Assembly (NCBI GenBank): GCA_903851365.1
Contig: CAINOB010000014.1
Coordinates: forward strand, 56,008-120,007
From: an uncultured Bacteroidota bacterium
GTDB lineage: Bacteria > Bacteroidota > Bacteroidia > Bacteroidales > UBA12481
Length of the DNA stretch: 64,000 bases
Direction of reading: 5' to 3'
The translations under genes and the position numbers were made by a program. The notes under the pieces are model-generated. The model was not told the DNA's origin and searched no databases. It saw only the letters and a program-made list of their open reading frames with translations. Of this stretch, positions 8,360 to 17,433 are shown one piece after another (positions within the stretch are counted from its first letter, which is position 1; every line of letters starts with the position of its first letter).

Positions 8360-11179
8360 ATGAAAGTATCTGCAAATTTGTTTTTACTGTCTCTGTTATT
8401 GGTCACTTTGAAATTGCCAGCCCAATCTGAGTTGAAAATGATAAGAGATAAAAAGGAGAGTGCTTTATCCTGGCCAGTCGTTCAACATCCTGAAACCCTA
8501 CCATGGACCTGGTGGTGGTGGCACGGATCCGCAGCCAATAAAAATGATATCACCCGGCAGCTCGAAGCATTTCATAAAGCCGGATTCGGTGGGGTCAATA
8601 TGGTGTTCCCTCTTAGTGTGGAGGATCCCGGTGCCCCGAAAATCAATTTCCTTTCGAAAGAGTATGCCACGCTGGTGATTCATGCCGTTAAGGAAGCCAG
8701 GCGGTTGGGTATGGATGCGGATATGGCGCCTGTCTCGGGATGGGCGTTCGGTGGGCCGACGATTACGAAAGACAAGGCCTGTGCAAAAGTGAAACTTAAG
8801 AAATTGGGAGCTGATATCATTTCCGGCCGGAAAAACATGTTTTTGTCTGCTCCAGAGGATGATTTTAACTTTGAAAACCTGGAATCGGTACTGGCTTTTT
8901 CGGAAAACGGTCAGAGGATTATCCTGACTGATAAAACAAAAGTGGATGGAACCATCGACTGGCAGATTCCGTCCGGGAACTGGACATTTTATGCCACCTA
9001 CAGGCAACCCGGCAGTTCAAAGGTTCGTTTTCCATCGCCTGACCAGCAAGGATTTGTTGTGGATCACCTGAAAAAAGATGCCGTTCTGGAATACCTGTCC
9101 CAATTCGACCGGGCTTTCCAGGGAATCCCGAACAAGGACCTTCCCCGTGCCTATAACGTGGATTCCTGGGAGATCGGCCTTGACTGGACCAAAGGGTTTT
9201 TTGATGAATTCCTGAAACGCCGCGGATACGACCTCCAGCTTTATATCCCGGAAATGTTCCAGTATGGTGATAGCACACTGGTTAAGAGGGTGATTTGCGA
9301 TTACCGCGAAACGCTTTCGGACCTGCTGATTGAAAACTTCAACAAGACTTTCGACAGCTGGACAGCCAGTCATGGAGGACAATCCATAGCCGAGATCCTG
9401 TCGGAACCTTCCAATATCCTGGACGCCAACGCGCAGGTGGATATCCCGCAGATGGACCTGGGGGGACAGTTATCGAGATACATCGTCGGGGGCCATTACA
9501 TATATCCTGATTATGATGAAAAATGTGCAGCTTCCGTAGCTCATTTCTACGGCAAACCTTATATCTCGTCGGAAACATTCACCTGCATGGGTCCCGTACT
9601 GAACACCCCTCTCCAGTTTTGCAAGGAGAAGCTGGATTACGACTTTTTTGCGGGTGTCAACCAAACCTGTTTTCACGGCATCGCCTATTCACCTGCATCC
9701 GCTCACTGGCCCGGATGGCTGTTCTACGCCGGAACCCACCTGGGCGAGTTCAATCCGCAATGGGCCCAGATCGGGCAGCTCAATACTTACATCACACGCT
9801 GCCAGTCGTTCCTGCAAAAGGGCAGGCACGACTGTGACCTGCTTTTCTACCTCCCGTATCACGATATTTTCTCCCGGATTGATTCGGATCCCGGAAAGGC
9901 TCCCAGATGGTGGGGGTACGTGCCGGCGGAGAATTATCCAACAGCCGGGACCCTGGCCAAAATCGGCTGCGATTTTGATTTTTTCTCGGAAAAAATGCTC
10001 GCTGAATCGATCAGTACCGACCAGGGCAAACTTGTTACACCCGGCAACCGGTACAAGGCCATTGTGCTAGCCGACTGCCGGCGCATCCCGGTTGAAACCC
10101 TGCAGAAGGTGCTTAAACTGGCGGAACAGGGGGCCACGGTGCTGATGATTGGTGCCCTGCCTTCCGATGTTCCGGGGTTTTACCGGTGGGAACAGCGCCA
10201 GGAAGAATTCAGCAGGCTGATGAAGGACCTCAAGGCAAAAACAAAGATCATCAGCGATGACATCAGCCTGGCTGCCATTGGATCAGGCCGGGTTATATTC
10301 GGAAAGGATGTGAACAAGGTGATCGCTTATGCGGGTATCGACAGTGAAACGATGACCAATGACGGTCTTGAGTTTACCCGGCGCCGGGATACTGACGGAT
10401 GGATATACTTTATTGCCAACCCGGCTGAAGGCAATGCTGTCGCAAAGTGGATCACCCTGAGTGTGAATGGCAGGTCAGCCGCACTGTTTGATCCTATGAC
10501 CGGCGAAACTGGCCGGGCTGCATTGCGGACTGCTAACGGAAAGGCATCGGTTTACCTTCAGCTGAAACCACGTGAATCTGTTATTGTAGAAGTATTGGAT
10601 AATCAGATTGATGGATCTGACTGGAATTATAAAACTCCCGCCGGTGATCCGGTTGTTATTTCTGGTAGCTGGAAGGTTACTTTTCTGAGCGGAGGCGAAA
10701 TTCTGCCGCATCCGGAGGAGATCAGCCGCCTGTCGTCATGGACCGATTGGCAATCTGACCAGCGCTCTGCACTTAAAGGATTCGCGGGTGTGGCGCGTTA
10801 TTCGATCACATTCACCGGGCCATCGGTCAAAGCGGATGATTATTACCTTTCTCTCGGCGAAGTGTGCCACACGGCCAGGGTGATCCTCAACGGCAAGCTG
10901 CTAGGTGATGTGTTTTCGCGCCCGCTGCAGGTCCTTTGCGGAAATGCCCTGCAGCCGGGCACCAATACCCTGGAGATCGAGGTGGCAAATACCCCTGTCA
11001 ACCGGATAGCCGATCTGGATATCAGGGGAATCGACTGGTATTACAAAACCCCCGGAATGGATTTGTCGAGCTGCGAGTGGGATAATACGAAGAAGGACTC
11101 AACCTGGGTGCCGCAGCCTTCCGGTCTGCTCGGGCCGGTTGAACTGAGCCCGGTGAGGTTCCAGAGGATGAAAAAGTAG
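8360..11179 (+). CDS. Exported glycoside hydrolase family 106-like protein (alpha-L-rhamnosidase type)
   Basis: This is a 939-residue protein with an N-terminal signal peptide (about 20 residues, ending LKLPAQ) for export to the periplasm or surface. The start of the mature part, with PWTWWWWHGSAANKNDITRQ and AGFGGVNMVFP, is the signature opening of GH106 enzymes. It is followed by a long (beta/alpha)8-type region (DMAPVSGWAFGGP, NVDSWEIGLDWT, SEPSNI, SETFT) and C-terminal beta-sandwich domains (residues about 740-930). Known GH106 members remove alpha-L-rhamnose from pectic rhamnogalacturonans and similar glycans. It is the first of three exported glycosidase genes on this strand; the GH78 gene two places on is also a rhamnosidase family. 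Confidence 0.85.
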   Translation: MKVSANLFLLSLLLVTLKLPAQSELKMIRDKKESALSWPVVQHPETLPWTWWWWHGSAANKNDITRQLEAFHKAGFGGVNMVFPLSVEDPGAPKINFLSKEYATLVIHAVKEARRLGMDADMAPVSGWAFGGPTITKDKACAKVKLKKLGADIISGRKNMFLSAPEDDFNFENLESVLAFSENGQRIILTDKTKVDGTIDWQIPSGNWTFYATYRQPGSSKVRFPSPDQQGFVVDHLKKDAVLEYLSQFDRAFQGIPNKDLPRAYNVDSWEIGLDWTKGFFDEFLKRRGYDLQLYIPEMFQYGDSTLVKRVICDYRETLSDLLIENFNKTFDSWTASHGGQSIAEILSEPSNILDANAQVDIPQMDLGGQLSRYIVGGHYIYPDYDEKCAASVAHFYGKPYISSETFTCMGPVLNTPLQFCKEKLDYDFFAGVNQTCFHGIAYSPASAHWPGWLFYAGTHLGEFNPQWAQIGQLNTYITRCQSFLQKGRHDCDLLFYLPYHDIFSRIDSDPGKAPRWWGYVPAENYPTAGTLAKIGCDFDFFSEKMLAESISTDQGKLVTPGNRYKAIVLADCRRIPVETLQKVLKLAEQGATVLMIGALPSDVPGFYRWEQRQEEFSRLMKDLKAKTKIISDDISLAAIGSGRVIFGKDVNKVIAYAGIDSETMTNDGLEFTRRRDTDGWIYFIANPAEGNAVAKWITLSVNGRSAALFDPMTGETGRAALRTANGKASVYLQLKPRESVIVEVLDNQIDGSDWNYKTPAGDPVVISGSWKVTFLSGGEILPHPEEISRLSSWTDWQSDQRSALKGFAGVARYSITFTGPSVKADDYYLSLGEVCHTARVILNGKLLGDVFSRPLQVLCGNALQPGTNTLEIEVANTPVNRIADLDIRGIDWYYKTPGMDLSSCEWDNTKKDSTWVPQPSGLLGPVELSPVRFQRMKK

Positions 11180-11212
11180 ATGAATAGAATTAAAATTAAA
11201 AGGATAGATAAA

Positions 11213-13279
11213 ATGAAGCTTTTAGCGAAAACTGTCGGCATTTTATTAATTATCGCACCGTTTTTATTGAATTCATGCGATAAGAATAAAATTTTCTCCA
11301 TTCAAAAGGGCAATATAAAAATCGATTTTTATTCAGATAAGCCTGTATTTAAAAATGTTATTTATTTAAAGGATACGATACGTCCGGCGGTTGGCAAAGG
11401 TCTGACCATTAATAATATAATGAAGGAATGGAAGCAGTGGGAAATTAAATCATCACTCAAAGGCGATACCGTGGTTTATCAGATGGAACTGGAATCGCCT
11501 GAAATAAAAGCCGATTTCGTTTACTGGATCGATTCATCTTCCGTCAGGATGAAAATCAGGAATGTGGCCGACAAGTCCGGGACCTTGAAAGAGATTGGCC
11601 TCGAAGATCAGCCCTGGATAACGGTTTCCGATACGAGCTACCGGTGGTGGACGGTGAAGAACTGGACCCGGGAACCCTTTGTATCGAAAAAAGTTTTCAG
11701 CCGGGGCATAGGGATGTATAATGCCGTCACCGGGAATGCCCGGGATACCATTCAGGAAAAGGGCCAGCCCTTTTTCGCCTGCATCTGGCAACCGGAGAAG
11801 TTTTGTGTAGCCGTGAAAACCAATATGGAAGTTTACCCCCTGCGGATCTGGAGCGACGGCGCCGGATGCAACCTGGCACCCAACAAGTATTATTACCGCG
11901 TGAAGGATTTGAAAATGCCCGATTTCGAAGCACAGCTGGTCTTTATCGGCGACCTAAACGGTAATGGCCGGAGCGACAGGGGCGACTATTTCATCTGGTG
12001 CAACCGGCAGATGAAGGGTCCGGATGTATTGCACAAAAATGCGATCTGGTACAAGATCAAGATCAATGACGTAGTCAATAAAAACGATCCTCCCACCAAC
12101 CTGGCCGAGTCGAAGCAGATCATCGACTATATCAAAAATATCACCGATGGCATCCCTCAAATCATTTATATCGTTGGCTGGCAGTATGATGGCCATGATA
12201 CCGGCTACCCGGCCTTCGACCAGCTCAACCCACGGATGGGAACGAGCGAAGAGTTGTATGCCCTATCAAAATACTGCGACAGCCTTGGATCAGTGCTGAG
12301 CGTTCACAACAACATGTGCGATGCCTACAAGGGAAACAAATATTTCTCACCGGATATCATGGCCACAGATTACGATGGCTCTCCCATGTTTTGGGAGATA
12401 TTCCACGATAGCGCTTTCCATGTATCACATTATAAGGATGTTAAAACCGGTATGATTTTCAAGCGGCTCGATGAGCTGTTCAAAATTTTCCCCATACACC
12501 GGAGTATTCATTTTGATGCCATGCGCGTGACCAACTGTAATCCTGCCTGGGAAAAGGATTCCATCGGCGTGCTGGAAGAGTATTATCTCGGACTGAAACC
12601 CATCGCTGAGTGGTTCCGTCAGAAAGGAGTGCTCATCACCACCGAAACGCAGAATGGCAATCCTGTCGACCTGTCGCCGCTTGTAGTGGGCATGTGGACC
12701 AATTTCCGCCTGATTCCGGAATACCGGCAGATTTACCACGGCAAGATCGTTGCCGGCGGAATCCCGGAAGGCGAAGCCCCGTTCAGGGAATTGTGCGGCT
12801 CGGGTAATTCCATAACACAGGATATATCCTTTAAGCCTTTCAAGGGGCTCCTCGATTACCAGACCAACAAGGCGCATATGAAGGAAGTCATTTTCCTCAG
12901 CTCCCTCCTGTACCAGTTTTTCCTGACCAAAGAAATGCTGGAGGTCGACCGGAACGAATCCGGCTTCCGTATCCGTTTCTCGGATAATGTGCTGTCGGTT
13001 TACGATAAGGCCTCCGACCATCTGAAGGTTACCTGGAAGGATATGGTGATTGCAGAAGATGATGAGCGGTTCATTCCCACCCACGGTGGAATATATGCTT
13101 ACAGCCAGAAAGGGGCCAGCAAGGAATGGGTTCTGCCGGCAGATTACCGGAACGCAAAATTAAAGGTGTATGAATTGACTGATAAAGGCAGGAAAGATTT
13201 TAGTAATTTTAAAATCGCTGATGGAAAAATCAGATTAAAATTAGTTGCTAATCAATCAGTTAAAATCATTATTGAATAA
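11213..13279 (+). CDS. GH129/GH101-like lipoprotein (alpha-N-acetylgalactosaminidase type)
   Basis: About 688 residues, with a lipoprotein signal (MKLLAKTVGILLIIAPFLLNSC). ATG 11213 gives the standard signal length; ATG 11180, next to the preceding stop, is also possible and adds eleven charged residues. The body has a beta-sandwich N-terminal half, a GDLNGNGRSDRGD segment, and a barrel with IYIVGWQYDGHDTGYP, SVHNNMCDAY, IHFDAMR and TTETQNG. This layout resembles GH129 and GH101 alpha-N-acetylgalactosaminidases, with the Asp of HFDAMR and the Glu of TTETQ as candidate catalytic residues by position. Specificity is uncertain. Between two rhamnosidase genes it may act on alpha-GalNAc or a related sugar of the same glycan. 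Its ends are AT-rich and its middle GC-rich. Confidence 0.65.
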   Translation: MKLLAKTVGILLIIAPFLLNSCDKNKIFSIQKGNIKIDFYSDKPVFKNVIYLKDTIRPAVGKGLTINNIMKEWKQWEIKSSLKGDTVVYQMELESPEIKADFVYWIDSSSVRMKIRNVADKSGTLKEIGLEDQPWITVSDTSYRWWTVKNWTREPFVSKKVFSRGIGMYNAVTGNARDTIQEKGQPFFACIWQPEKFCVAVKTNMEVYPLRIWSDGAGCNLAPNKYYYRVKDLKMPDFEAQLVFIGDLNGNGRSDRGDYFIWCNRQMKGPDVLHKNAIWYKIKINDVVNKNDPPTNLAESKQIIDYIKNITDGIPQIIYIVGWQYDGHDTGYPAFDQLNPRMGTSEELYALSKYCDSLGSVLSVHNNMCDAYKGNKYFSPDIMATDYDGSPMFWEIFHDSAFHVSHYKDVKTGMIFKRLDELFKIFPIHRSIHFDAMRVTNCNPAWEKDSIGVLEEYYLGLKPIAEWFRQKGVLITTETQNGNPVDLSPLVVGMWTNFRLIPEYRQIYHGKIVAGGIPEGEAPFRELCGSGNSITQDISFKPFKGLLDYQTNKAHMKEVIFLSSLLYQFFLTKEMLEVDRNESGFRIRFSDNVLSVYDKASDHLKVTWKDMVIAEDDERFIPTHGGIYAYSQKGASKEWVLPADYRNAKLKVYELTDKGRKDFSNFKIADGKIRLKLVANQSVKIIIE

Positions 13280-13302
13280 ACCTTCCGCTAAATCCCAGGT
13301 GT

Positions 13303-16080
13303 ATGAAACTGAAGCGAAGTTTTTTCCCGTGCCTGTTTGTGGTAGCTATATCCATGACCGGGACGTCCTGCGCCACCGTTGATCCCGGTGTGCAGCCGGT
13401 AAGCCTGGTGTGTGAATTCTTTGCCGGTCCCGTAGGGATAGATATTCCCCGGCCGCGGCTGAGCTGGAACATCCGGACAGAGGAGCGTAACTGGAAGCAG
13501 TCGGCCTACCGCGTACTCGTGGCCTCCGACAGCCTGAAACTGGCTTCCGGAGTGGGGGATGCCTGGGACACGGGCCTGGTAAAGTCGACAGAGTTCCTGA
13601 ATATCAGCTATTCAGGGGTGCCACTGGTTTCGGTGAAGAAATACTGGTGGAAGGTCAAGGTATGGGATAGCCACGGCCGGGAATCCGTCTGGAGCGATCC
13701 GGCCAACTGGACAACAGGCATGATGAATCCGGGCGACTGGACGGGGAAATGGATCGCTTCCGACCTGGAACTGTCGCCGTTGCAGAAAGAACTTAAAGCC
13801 CTTCCCGATTTCGGAATGGAACCGGAGAGTGAAATGTGGGCCCTGAATGAACGGATCAGGAAAAGAACCGACAGCATAACCTCGGCCCCGGCAGTTTATC
13901 TGCGCAAGGAGTTCGAAAACGGTGGAGTGGTTACCAGGGCGGAGGCCAACCTATGCGGCCTCGGACTCAATGAACTGTATATCAATGGTAAAAAAGTCAG
14001 CGACCAGCTTCTCAATCCCGCCCAGTCCGATTATCAGAAACGGATATTTTACCAGTCGTACGATGTCACGAATTTCATCCGGCAAGGGGCAAATACGCTG
14101 GGCGTGATCCTGGGCAACGGCTGGTACAACCTGGTCATACCGCATGCCCTGCGCTTTTACGCGGCGGATTATATTGCACCTCCGCGGATGAATTTCCGGC
14201 TCGATCTTTTCTATGCCGATGGCAGCCGCAAGACGGTTTTGTCTGACGAAAGCTGGAAGTTTACCACCGATGGGCCGATCCGCTTCAACAGCCTGATCAG
14301 CGGGGAAACTTACGATGCCCGCATGGAGATCCCGGGCTGGAACACCAGTGGCTATGATGACCATGCCTGGAGAAAAGCTTTACCGGCAGAACCACCAACC
14401 GGTCGGCTGGAGGCGCAGATGCTTTATCCTGTGCGGGTGGTCGACACTGTAAAGGCTGTTCGTATAACACAAACCAAATCAGGTTATTATGTGAACCTTG
14501 AAAAGGAGATCACTGGTTGGTGCTCCATCCGGATAAAAGGGGAAAAGGGGAAAAAGATCACCGTGAAGTTCCCGGGGATGGGCAGCCACACGCTGGGACG
14601 TTACCAGACCTGCGAATACATCTTCAACGGAAGTGAAGCTGAAGCGTTCAATGCCCGGTTCTGCTACAATGGCATCAAGACAATAGAGATTTACGGGCTG
14701 GATTATCAACCGGAACTGACTGACATCAAGGGGATTTCAGTCCATACCGATTTCCCCCAGGCAGGGAAATTCTCTTGCTCCAACGAGGTGTTTAACAGCC
14801 TGTATGCCATTTTGGTACACACCATGCGTAACTACGTGGTGCACATACCGAACGACCCCGTGCGCGAGAAGGCGGGCTGGACTCAGGACGTTGAAAGCTT
14901 TTTCGATGCCGAGGCTTACTCGATGGATTGCCGTTCGATGTATATAAAATGGCAGCATGACTTTCTCGACATCATTCATGCGAATGGTTATGTTCCCCCT
15001 GTGGCTCCGGGCCGGTTCGACGGTCCGACGATCAACTGCCCCTGGTGGGGTGGAATGATCGTGTACCTGCCCTGGAGGATCTATCAATATTTCGGTGACC
15101 GGAAGATTCTGGAGGAGAGTTACGCTGCGATGAAACAATATACCGGTTACCTGGAATCGATCGATAGCAGCCGGATTATCAACTGGGGTCTGGGCGACTG
15201 GCTCGAGCCCGGCAGTGTGAGGCCGGTGATGACGCCCGTTCCCCTTACATCCACCATCGGATACTACAACACGGCGATTATAACCTCTAAAACAGCGGCT
15301 TTGCTGGGGCATCCCGATGAAGCAAAGAAATATGCCGGCCTGGCCGCGCAGATCAAAACCGCCTTCAACGGTCATTTTCTGAACCCCACGACAGGCGAAT
15401 ATGGTAAATACAGCCAGGCTTCGCAGCTGATGCCGCTGTGCCTTGGCCTGGTCCCCGATGACAAGCGCACGTTGGTGCTCGACAAGCTGATCAGCAAGAT
15501 TGCCTCCACCGGCAATCATGCCGGAACGGGTTTTGTGGCTACGCCCTACCTGCTCACTGGGCTGTCGGACCTTGGGCACGGCCAGCTGGCTTACACTCTG
15601 GCCAATCAGCGTTCCTACCCGAGCTGGTACGATATGGTGTACAACCATGGTACCCCCATTTTCAAGGAAGACTGGGGCGGTGGGGCTGTCCAGATGCCAC
15701 CCCTCGGCGGGGGCCTCGGCTGGTGGTTCTACTACTCGCTGGCCGGCATCCGGCCCGATCCTGACGGCCCGGGATTCCAAAAGATTGTGATCAAGCCCGA
15801 TATGGTTCCCGGCCTCACACAGGCTGCCGGAGAATACCGGTCGGTATGCGGACTGATCCGCTCGGAATGGAAACGGGAAAAGGACCGGATGACCCTCGAA
15901 ATCGAAATACCGGCCAATACGACCGCTACCGTATACCTGCCCGCAGCGGATCCCGGCAGGATCAGTGAAGGCGGCAAGCCTGTCACAGGACGCCGTGAAT
16001 TCGGCAAAATCACCTCCGGAAACGGGCAAACGGTCATCCCGACAGGATCCGGCCATTACCTGTTTTCCATATCCATCTGA
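13303..16080 (+). CDS. Exported alpha-L-rhamnosidase, GH78
   Basis: This 925-residue protein has a lipobox-like signal ending (SMTGTSCA, Cys near residue 23) and the full GH78 layout: an N-terminal Fn3-like domain (RPRLSWNI, SAYRVLVAS, YWWKVKVWD), rhamnosidase N domain (AEANLCGLGLNELYINGKKV), concanavalin-like domain, an (alpha/alpha)6 catalytic domain with IPNDPVREKAGWTQDVE (the acid-bearing DxxxREKxGWxxD motif), NWGLGDWLEPG and TGFVATPYLL, and a C-terminal beta domain (GEYRSVCGLIRSEWKRE). It should hydrolyse terminal alpha-L-rhamnose outside the cytoplasm. It is the last gene of the GH106-GH129-GH78 run and is followed by a hairpin terminator. The gene is visibly GC-rich compared with flanking lipoprotein genes. 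Confidence 0.92.
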   Translation: MKLKRSFFPCLFVVAISMTGTSCATVDPGVQPVSLVCEFFAGPVGIDIPRPRLSWNIRTEERNWKQSAYRVLVASDSLKLASGVGDAWDTGLVKSTEFLNISYSGVPLVSVKKYWWKVKVWDSHGRESVWSDPANWTTGMMNPGDWTGKWIASDLELSPLQKELKALPDFGMEPESEMWALNERIRKRTDSITSAPAVYLRKEFENGGVVTRAEANLCGLGLNELYINGKKVSDQLLNPAQSDYQKRIFYQSYDVTNFIRQGANTLGVILGNGWYNLVIPHALRFYAADYIAPPRMNFRLDLFYADGSRKTVLSDESWKFTTDGPIRFNSLISGETYDARMEIPGWNTSGYDDHAWRKALPAEPPTGRLEAQMLYPVRVVDTVKAVRITQTKSGYYVNLEKEITGWCSIRIKGEKGKKITVKFPGMGSHTLGRYQTCEYIFNGSEAEAFNARFCYNGIKTIEIYGLDYQPELTDIKGISVHTDFPQAGKFSCSNEVFNSLYAILVHTMRNYVVHIPNDPVREKAGWTQDVESFFDAEAYSMDCRSMYIKWQHDFLDIIHANGYVPPVAPGRFDGPTINCPWWGGMIVYLPWRIYQYFGDRKILEESYAAMKQYTGYLESIDSSRIINWGLGDWLEPGSVRPVMTPVPLTSTIGYYNTAIITSKTAALLGHPDEAKKYAGLAAQIKTAFNGHFLNPTTGEYGKYSQASQLMPLCLGLVPDDKRTLVLDKLISKIASTGNHAGTGFVATPYLLTGLSDLGHGQLAYTLANQRSYPSWYDMVYNHGTPIFKEDWGGGAVQMPPLGGGLGWWFYYSLAGIRPDPDGPGFQKIVIKPDMVPGLTQAAGEYRSVCGLIRSEWKREKDRMTLEIEIPANTTATVYLPAADPGRISEGGKPVTGRREFGKITSGNGQTVIPTGSGHYLFSISI

Positions 16081-16103
16081 ACATATTCCTGCCGTTTAAA
16101 AGC

Positions 16104-16143
16104 AAAAAGGGCAACCTGTTTCTTCAGATTGCCCTTCATTTTT
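16104..16143 (-). terminator. Hairpin terminator, probably the former tRNA-Ala terminator
   Basis: A perfect 8-bp stem, AAGGGCAA (16107-16114) with TTGCCCTT (16129-16136), is flanked by A-rich sequence on the left and CATTTTT on the right. Read on the minus strand the stem is followed by a T-rich run. It sits directly outside a 14-bp copy of the tRNA-Ala 3' end, so it is placed as the original tRNA terminator would be. On the plus strand it can also terminate the GH78 transcript. Confidence 0.65.
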
Positions 16144-16157
16144 GTGGAGACAAACGG
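16144..16157 (+). other. Proposed left attachment site (attL core)
   Basis: GTGGAGACAAACGG is an exact direct repeat of 27350-27363, the 3' end of tRNA-Ala(GGC) plus one flanking base. In the complementary direction it reads CCGTTTGTCTCCAC, the acceptor strand and end of the T-arm. A tRNA-type terminator lies outside it, and the element-specific sequence GGACAAAAGTCGAACC lies inside. Confidence 0.65.
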
Positions 16158-16296
16158 GACAAAAGTCGAACCACCTGGAGGAAGATACTAAGCTTTTGAG
16201 TGACCTTTTCCGGTCTTTATGGGCTGAAGACAAACAGTCTTAGCTATTGAAGAAGGCATGTTAAATCGCGATCTAAGTAAAAATTGAATCGGATTA

Positions 16297-16327
16297 TTTG
16301 TTGTAGTAAACTAATTAGTTAACTTTG
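16297..16327 (+). promoter_or_regulatory. Bacteroidota-type promoter of the HigB/HigA pair
   Basis: TTTG at 16297-16300 is followed after exactly 19 bases by TAACTTTG at 16320-16327, matching the TTTG-N19-TAnnTTTG pattern. The toxin ATG at 16332 is only four bases further, so the transcript would be leaderless or nearly so. Copy B has the same region with the -7 box changed to TAACTTTA. Confidence 0.7.
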
Positions 16328-16331
16328 TACG

Positions 16332-16676
16332 ATGATTAGAAGAGTGGTTTTATATAAGGAAAACTTCAGAGAATTTTATAAGGCCCAGGACGAAAAGGTT
16401 CAGGAGAAAATTGAATATGTATTGGACCTTGTTCGATTTGAGAAGCAAGTGCCGGTTAAGTTCTTCAAATATCTTGATAACACAAACGGCATTTATGAGA
16501 TTCGTGTGCTGACCACATTTAAGAATATAAGGATTTTGTGTTTTCTGGATCAGGGGGAATTGGTGGTATTGACAAACTGCTTTTTCAAGAAAACGCAGAA
16601 AACCCCGCTGAGAGAGATTGAAAAGGCTGAAAGATTAAGGAAAGAATATTTGATTGAAAATTATGGAGGGAAATAA
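16332..16676 (+). CDS. higB: HigB/RelE-type toxin (Gp49-like)
   Basis: This 114-residue basic protein has the RelE/ParE-superfamily layout of the phage Gp49-like HigB group (PF05973-type): VVLYKENFREFYKAQDEKVQEKIEYVL, a central VPVKFFKYLDNTNGIYEIRV strand pair, NIRILCFLDQGELVVLTNCFFKK, and a C-terminal helix with EIEKAERLRKEYL. The expected role is a ribosome-dependent mRNA endonuclease held in check by the Xre-type antitoxin encoded one base downstream. Toxin-first order is typical of HigBA. The promoter lies almost on the ATG. The pair sits exactly between boundary repeats D and E, so it may stabilise the element. The function is a family inference. Confidence 0.88.
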   Translation: MIRRVVLYKENFREFYKAQDEKVQEKIEYVLDLVRFEKQVPVKFFKYLDNTNGIYEIRVLTTFKNIRILCFLDQGELVVLTNCFFKKTQKTPLREIEKAERLRKEYLIENYGGK

Positions 16677-16677
16677 A

Positions 16678-16968
16678 ATGAAGAATGTAACTGATTTTGA
16701 AGATATCCTGAAAGAAAAATATGGAGAGAAGGGGTCATTGGTCAGGGATAAATTTGATGGCGATTCTCTGGCGTTCAGACTTGGTGTAATGTTGAAAGAG
16801 GCAAGGCAGGATGCCAAGATTACACAGGAACAACTTGCCGAAAAAACCGGTACCAAGAAAAGCTACATATCACGGATTGAGAGAGGCCAAAGTGATATTC
16901 AGATATCAACCTACTATAAGCTGATTGAGGTTGGATTAGGGAAACAATTGAACATATCGATTGGGTAA
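16678..16968 (+). CDS. higA: HigA-type Xre-family antitoxin
   Basis: The 96-residue protein carries an Xre/Cro helix-turn-helix in its C-terminal half: FRLGVMLKEARQDAKITQEQLAEKTGTKKSYISRIERGQSDIQ, about residues 35-80. The N-terminal part (DFEDILKEKYGEKGS) is the kind that binds HigB-type toxins. ATG 16678 was chosen because GGAGGGAAAT precedes it directly and the toxin stop ends at 16676; an in-frame ATG at 16654 would overlap the toxin gene. It should neutralise the toxin and repress the promoter at 16297-16327. The small hairpin at 16223-16244 is a possible operator. Repeat copy E follows the stop. Confidence 0.9.
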   Translation: MKNVTDFEDILKEKYGEKGSLVRDKFDGDSLAFRLGVMLKEARQDAKITQEQLAEKTGTKKSYISRIERGQSDIQISTYYKLIEVGLGKQLNISIG

Positions 16969-16974
16969 AGCAGC

Positions 16975-17145
16975 TTCTTTCCAGAAACGAAAAAACCACC
17001 TACTGTATTGAATGGTAAGTGGTTCATTTTGATTTGTGGAGACGACGGGACAAAAGTCGAACCACCTGGAGGAAGATCTCAAACTTCTAAGTGAATTATT
17101 CCACTCACTCAGGAGGGCAATTACTTCAATAAATCAATCATAAAA
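16975..17145 (+). repeat. Boundary repeat copy E
   Basis: In order it holds CTTTCCAGAAAC, a terminator-like hairpin (16994-17024), CATTTTGATTTG, the core GTGGAGACGACGGG (17036-17049), ACAAAAGTCGAACCACCTGGAGGAAGATC, and a tail shared with copy C (CTTCTAAGTGAATTATTCC, CTTCAATAAATC). Its left part matches B, its right part matches C. Confidence 0.85.
16994..17024 (-). terminator. Hairpin terminator within repeat copy E
   Basis: Arms AACCACCTAC (16994-17003) and GTAAGTGGTT (17015-17024) form a 10-bp stem with one mismatch (a G-U pair in minus-strand RNA), followed on the minus strand by a T-run. The arms are conserved with copy B while the loop differs, which suggests the structure is kept. It may also end the HigB/HigA transcript. 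Confidence 0.6.
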
Positions 17146-17157
17146 TAAAGATTGTCC

Positions 17158-17433
17158 ATGGAAAAGATATGTCAACATTTAACCTTAGCCGAATCGATGA
17201 TTATATCGGAGATTCGTTCAGGAAATTGGGATATTCTACAAATTACAAAAGATAAAGACCGGAATCCGGTACTTCTCGAATCTACTAAAAATTCCATAAT
17301 CGAACTCCAGGCAATACTTGCAAAGTTTCATTTGAAGATTGGAGATCAAGAAGTTGAGCTGATGTTTGAATTCGCCCATTTGCTTTACCAGCAAATCTTG
17401 ACCAGAACCGTACTTCCAAAGGAAGATTTTTGA
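17158..17433 (+). CDS. Hypothetical protein, 91 residues
   Basis: I do not recognise a family. The protein (MEKICQHLTLAES...) is predicted to be mostly helical and soluble, with no signal peptide, membrane segment or cysteine motif beyond one Cys. It contains IIELQAILAKFHLKIGDQEVELMFEFAHLLYQQIL, an amphipathic stretch. ATG 17158 was preferred over TTG 17152, which adds two residues. It begins just after the conserved tail of repeat copy E, in the same relative position as the HigB gene after copy D, so it may be the remnant or partner of a small stabilising module. No second gene follows closely. Whether it is expressed is uncertain. Confidence 0.5.
   Translation: MEKICQHLTLAESMIISEIRSGNWDILQITKDKDRNPVLLESTKNSIIELQAILAKFHLKIGDQEVELMFEFAHLLYQQILTRTVLPKEDF

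Larger units (their letters stand above)
16104..16342 (+). repeat. Boundary repeat copy D (proposed attL side of the tRNA-Ala element)
   Basis: It consists of a hairpin with a different stem from copies B and E, then GTGGAGACAAACGG (16144-16157), which is identical to 27350-27363 in tRNA-Ala, then GGACAAAAGTCGAACCACCTGGAGG, and about 150 bases shared with copy B to ATGATTAGAAG. It also contains a small hairpin GCTGAAGAC/GTCTTAGC (16223-16244) and the promoter of the HigB gene. Confidence 0.85.
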
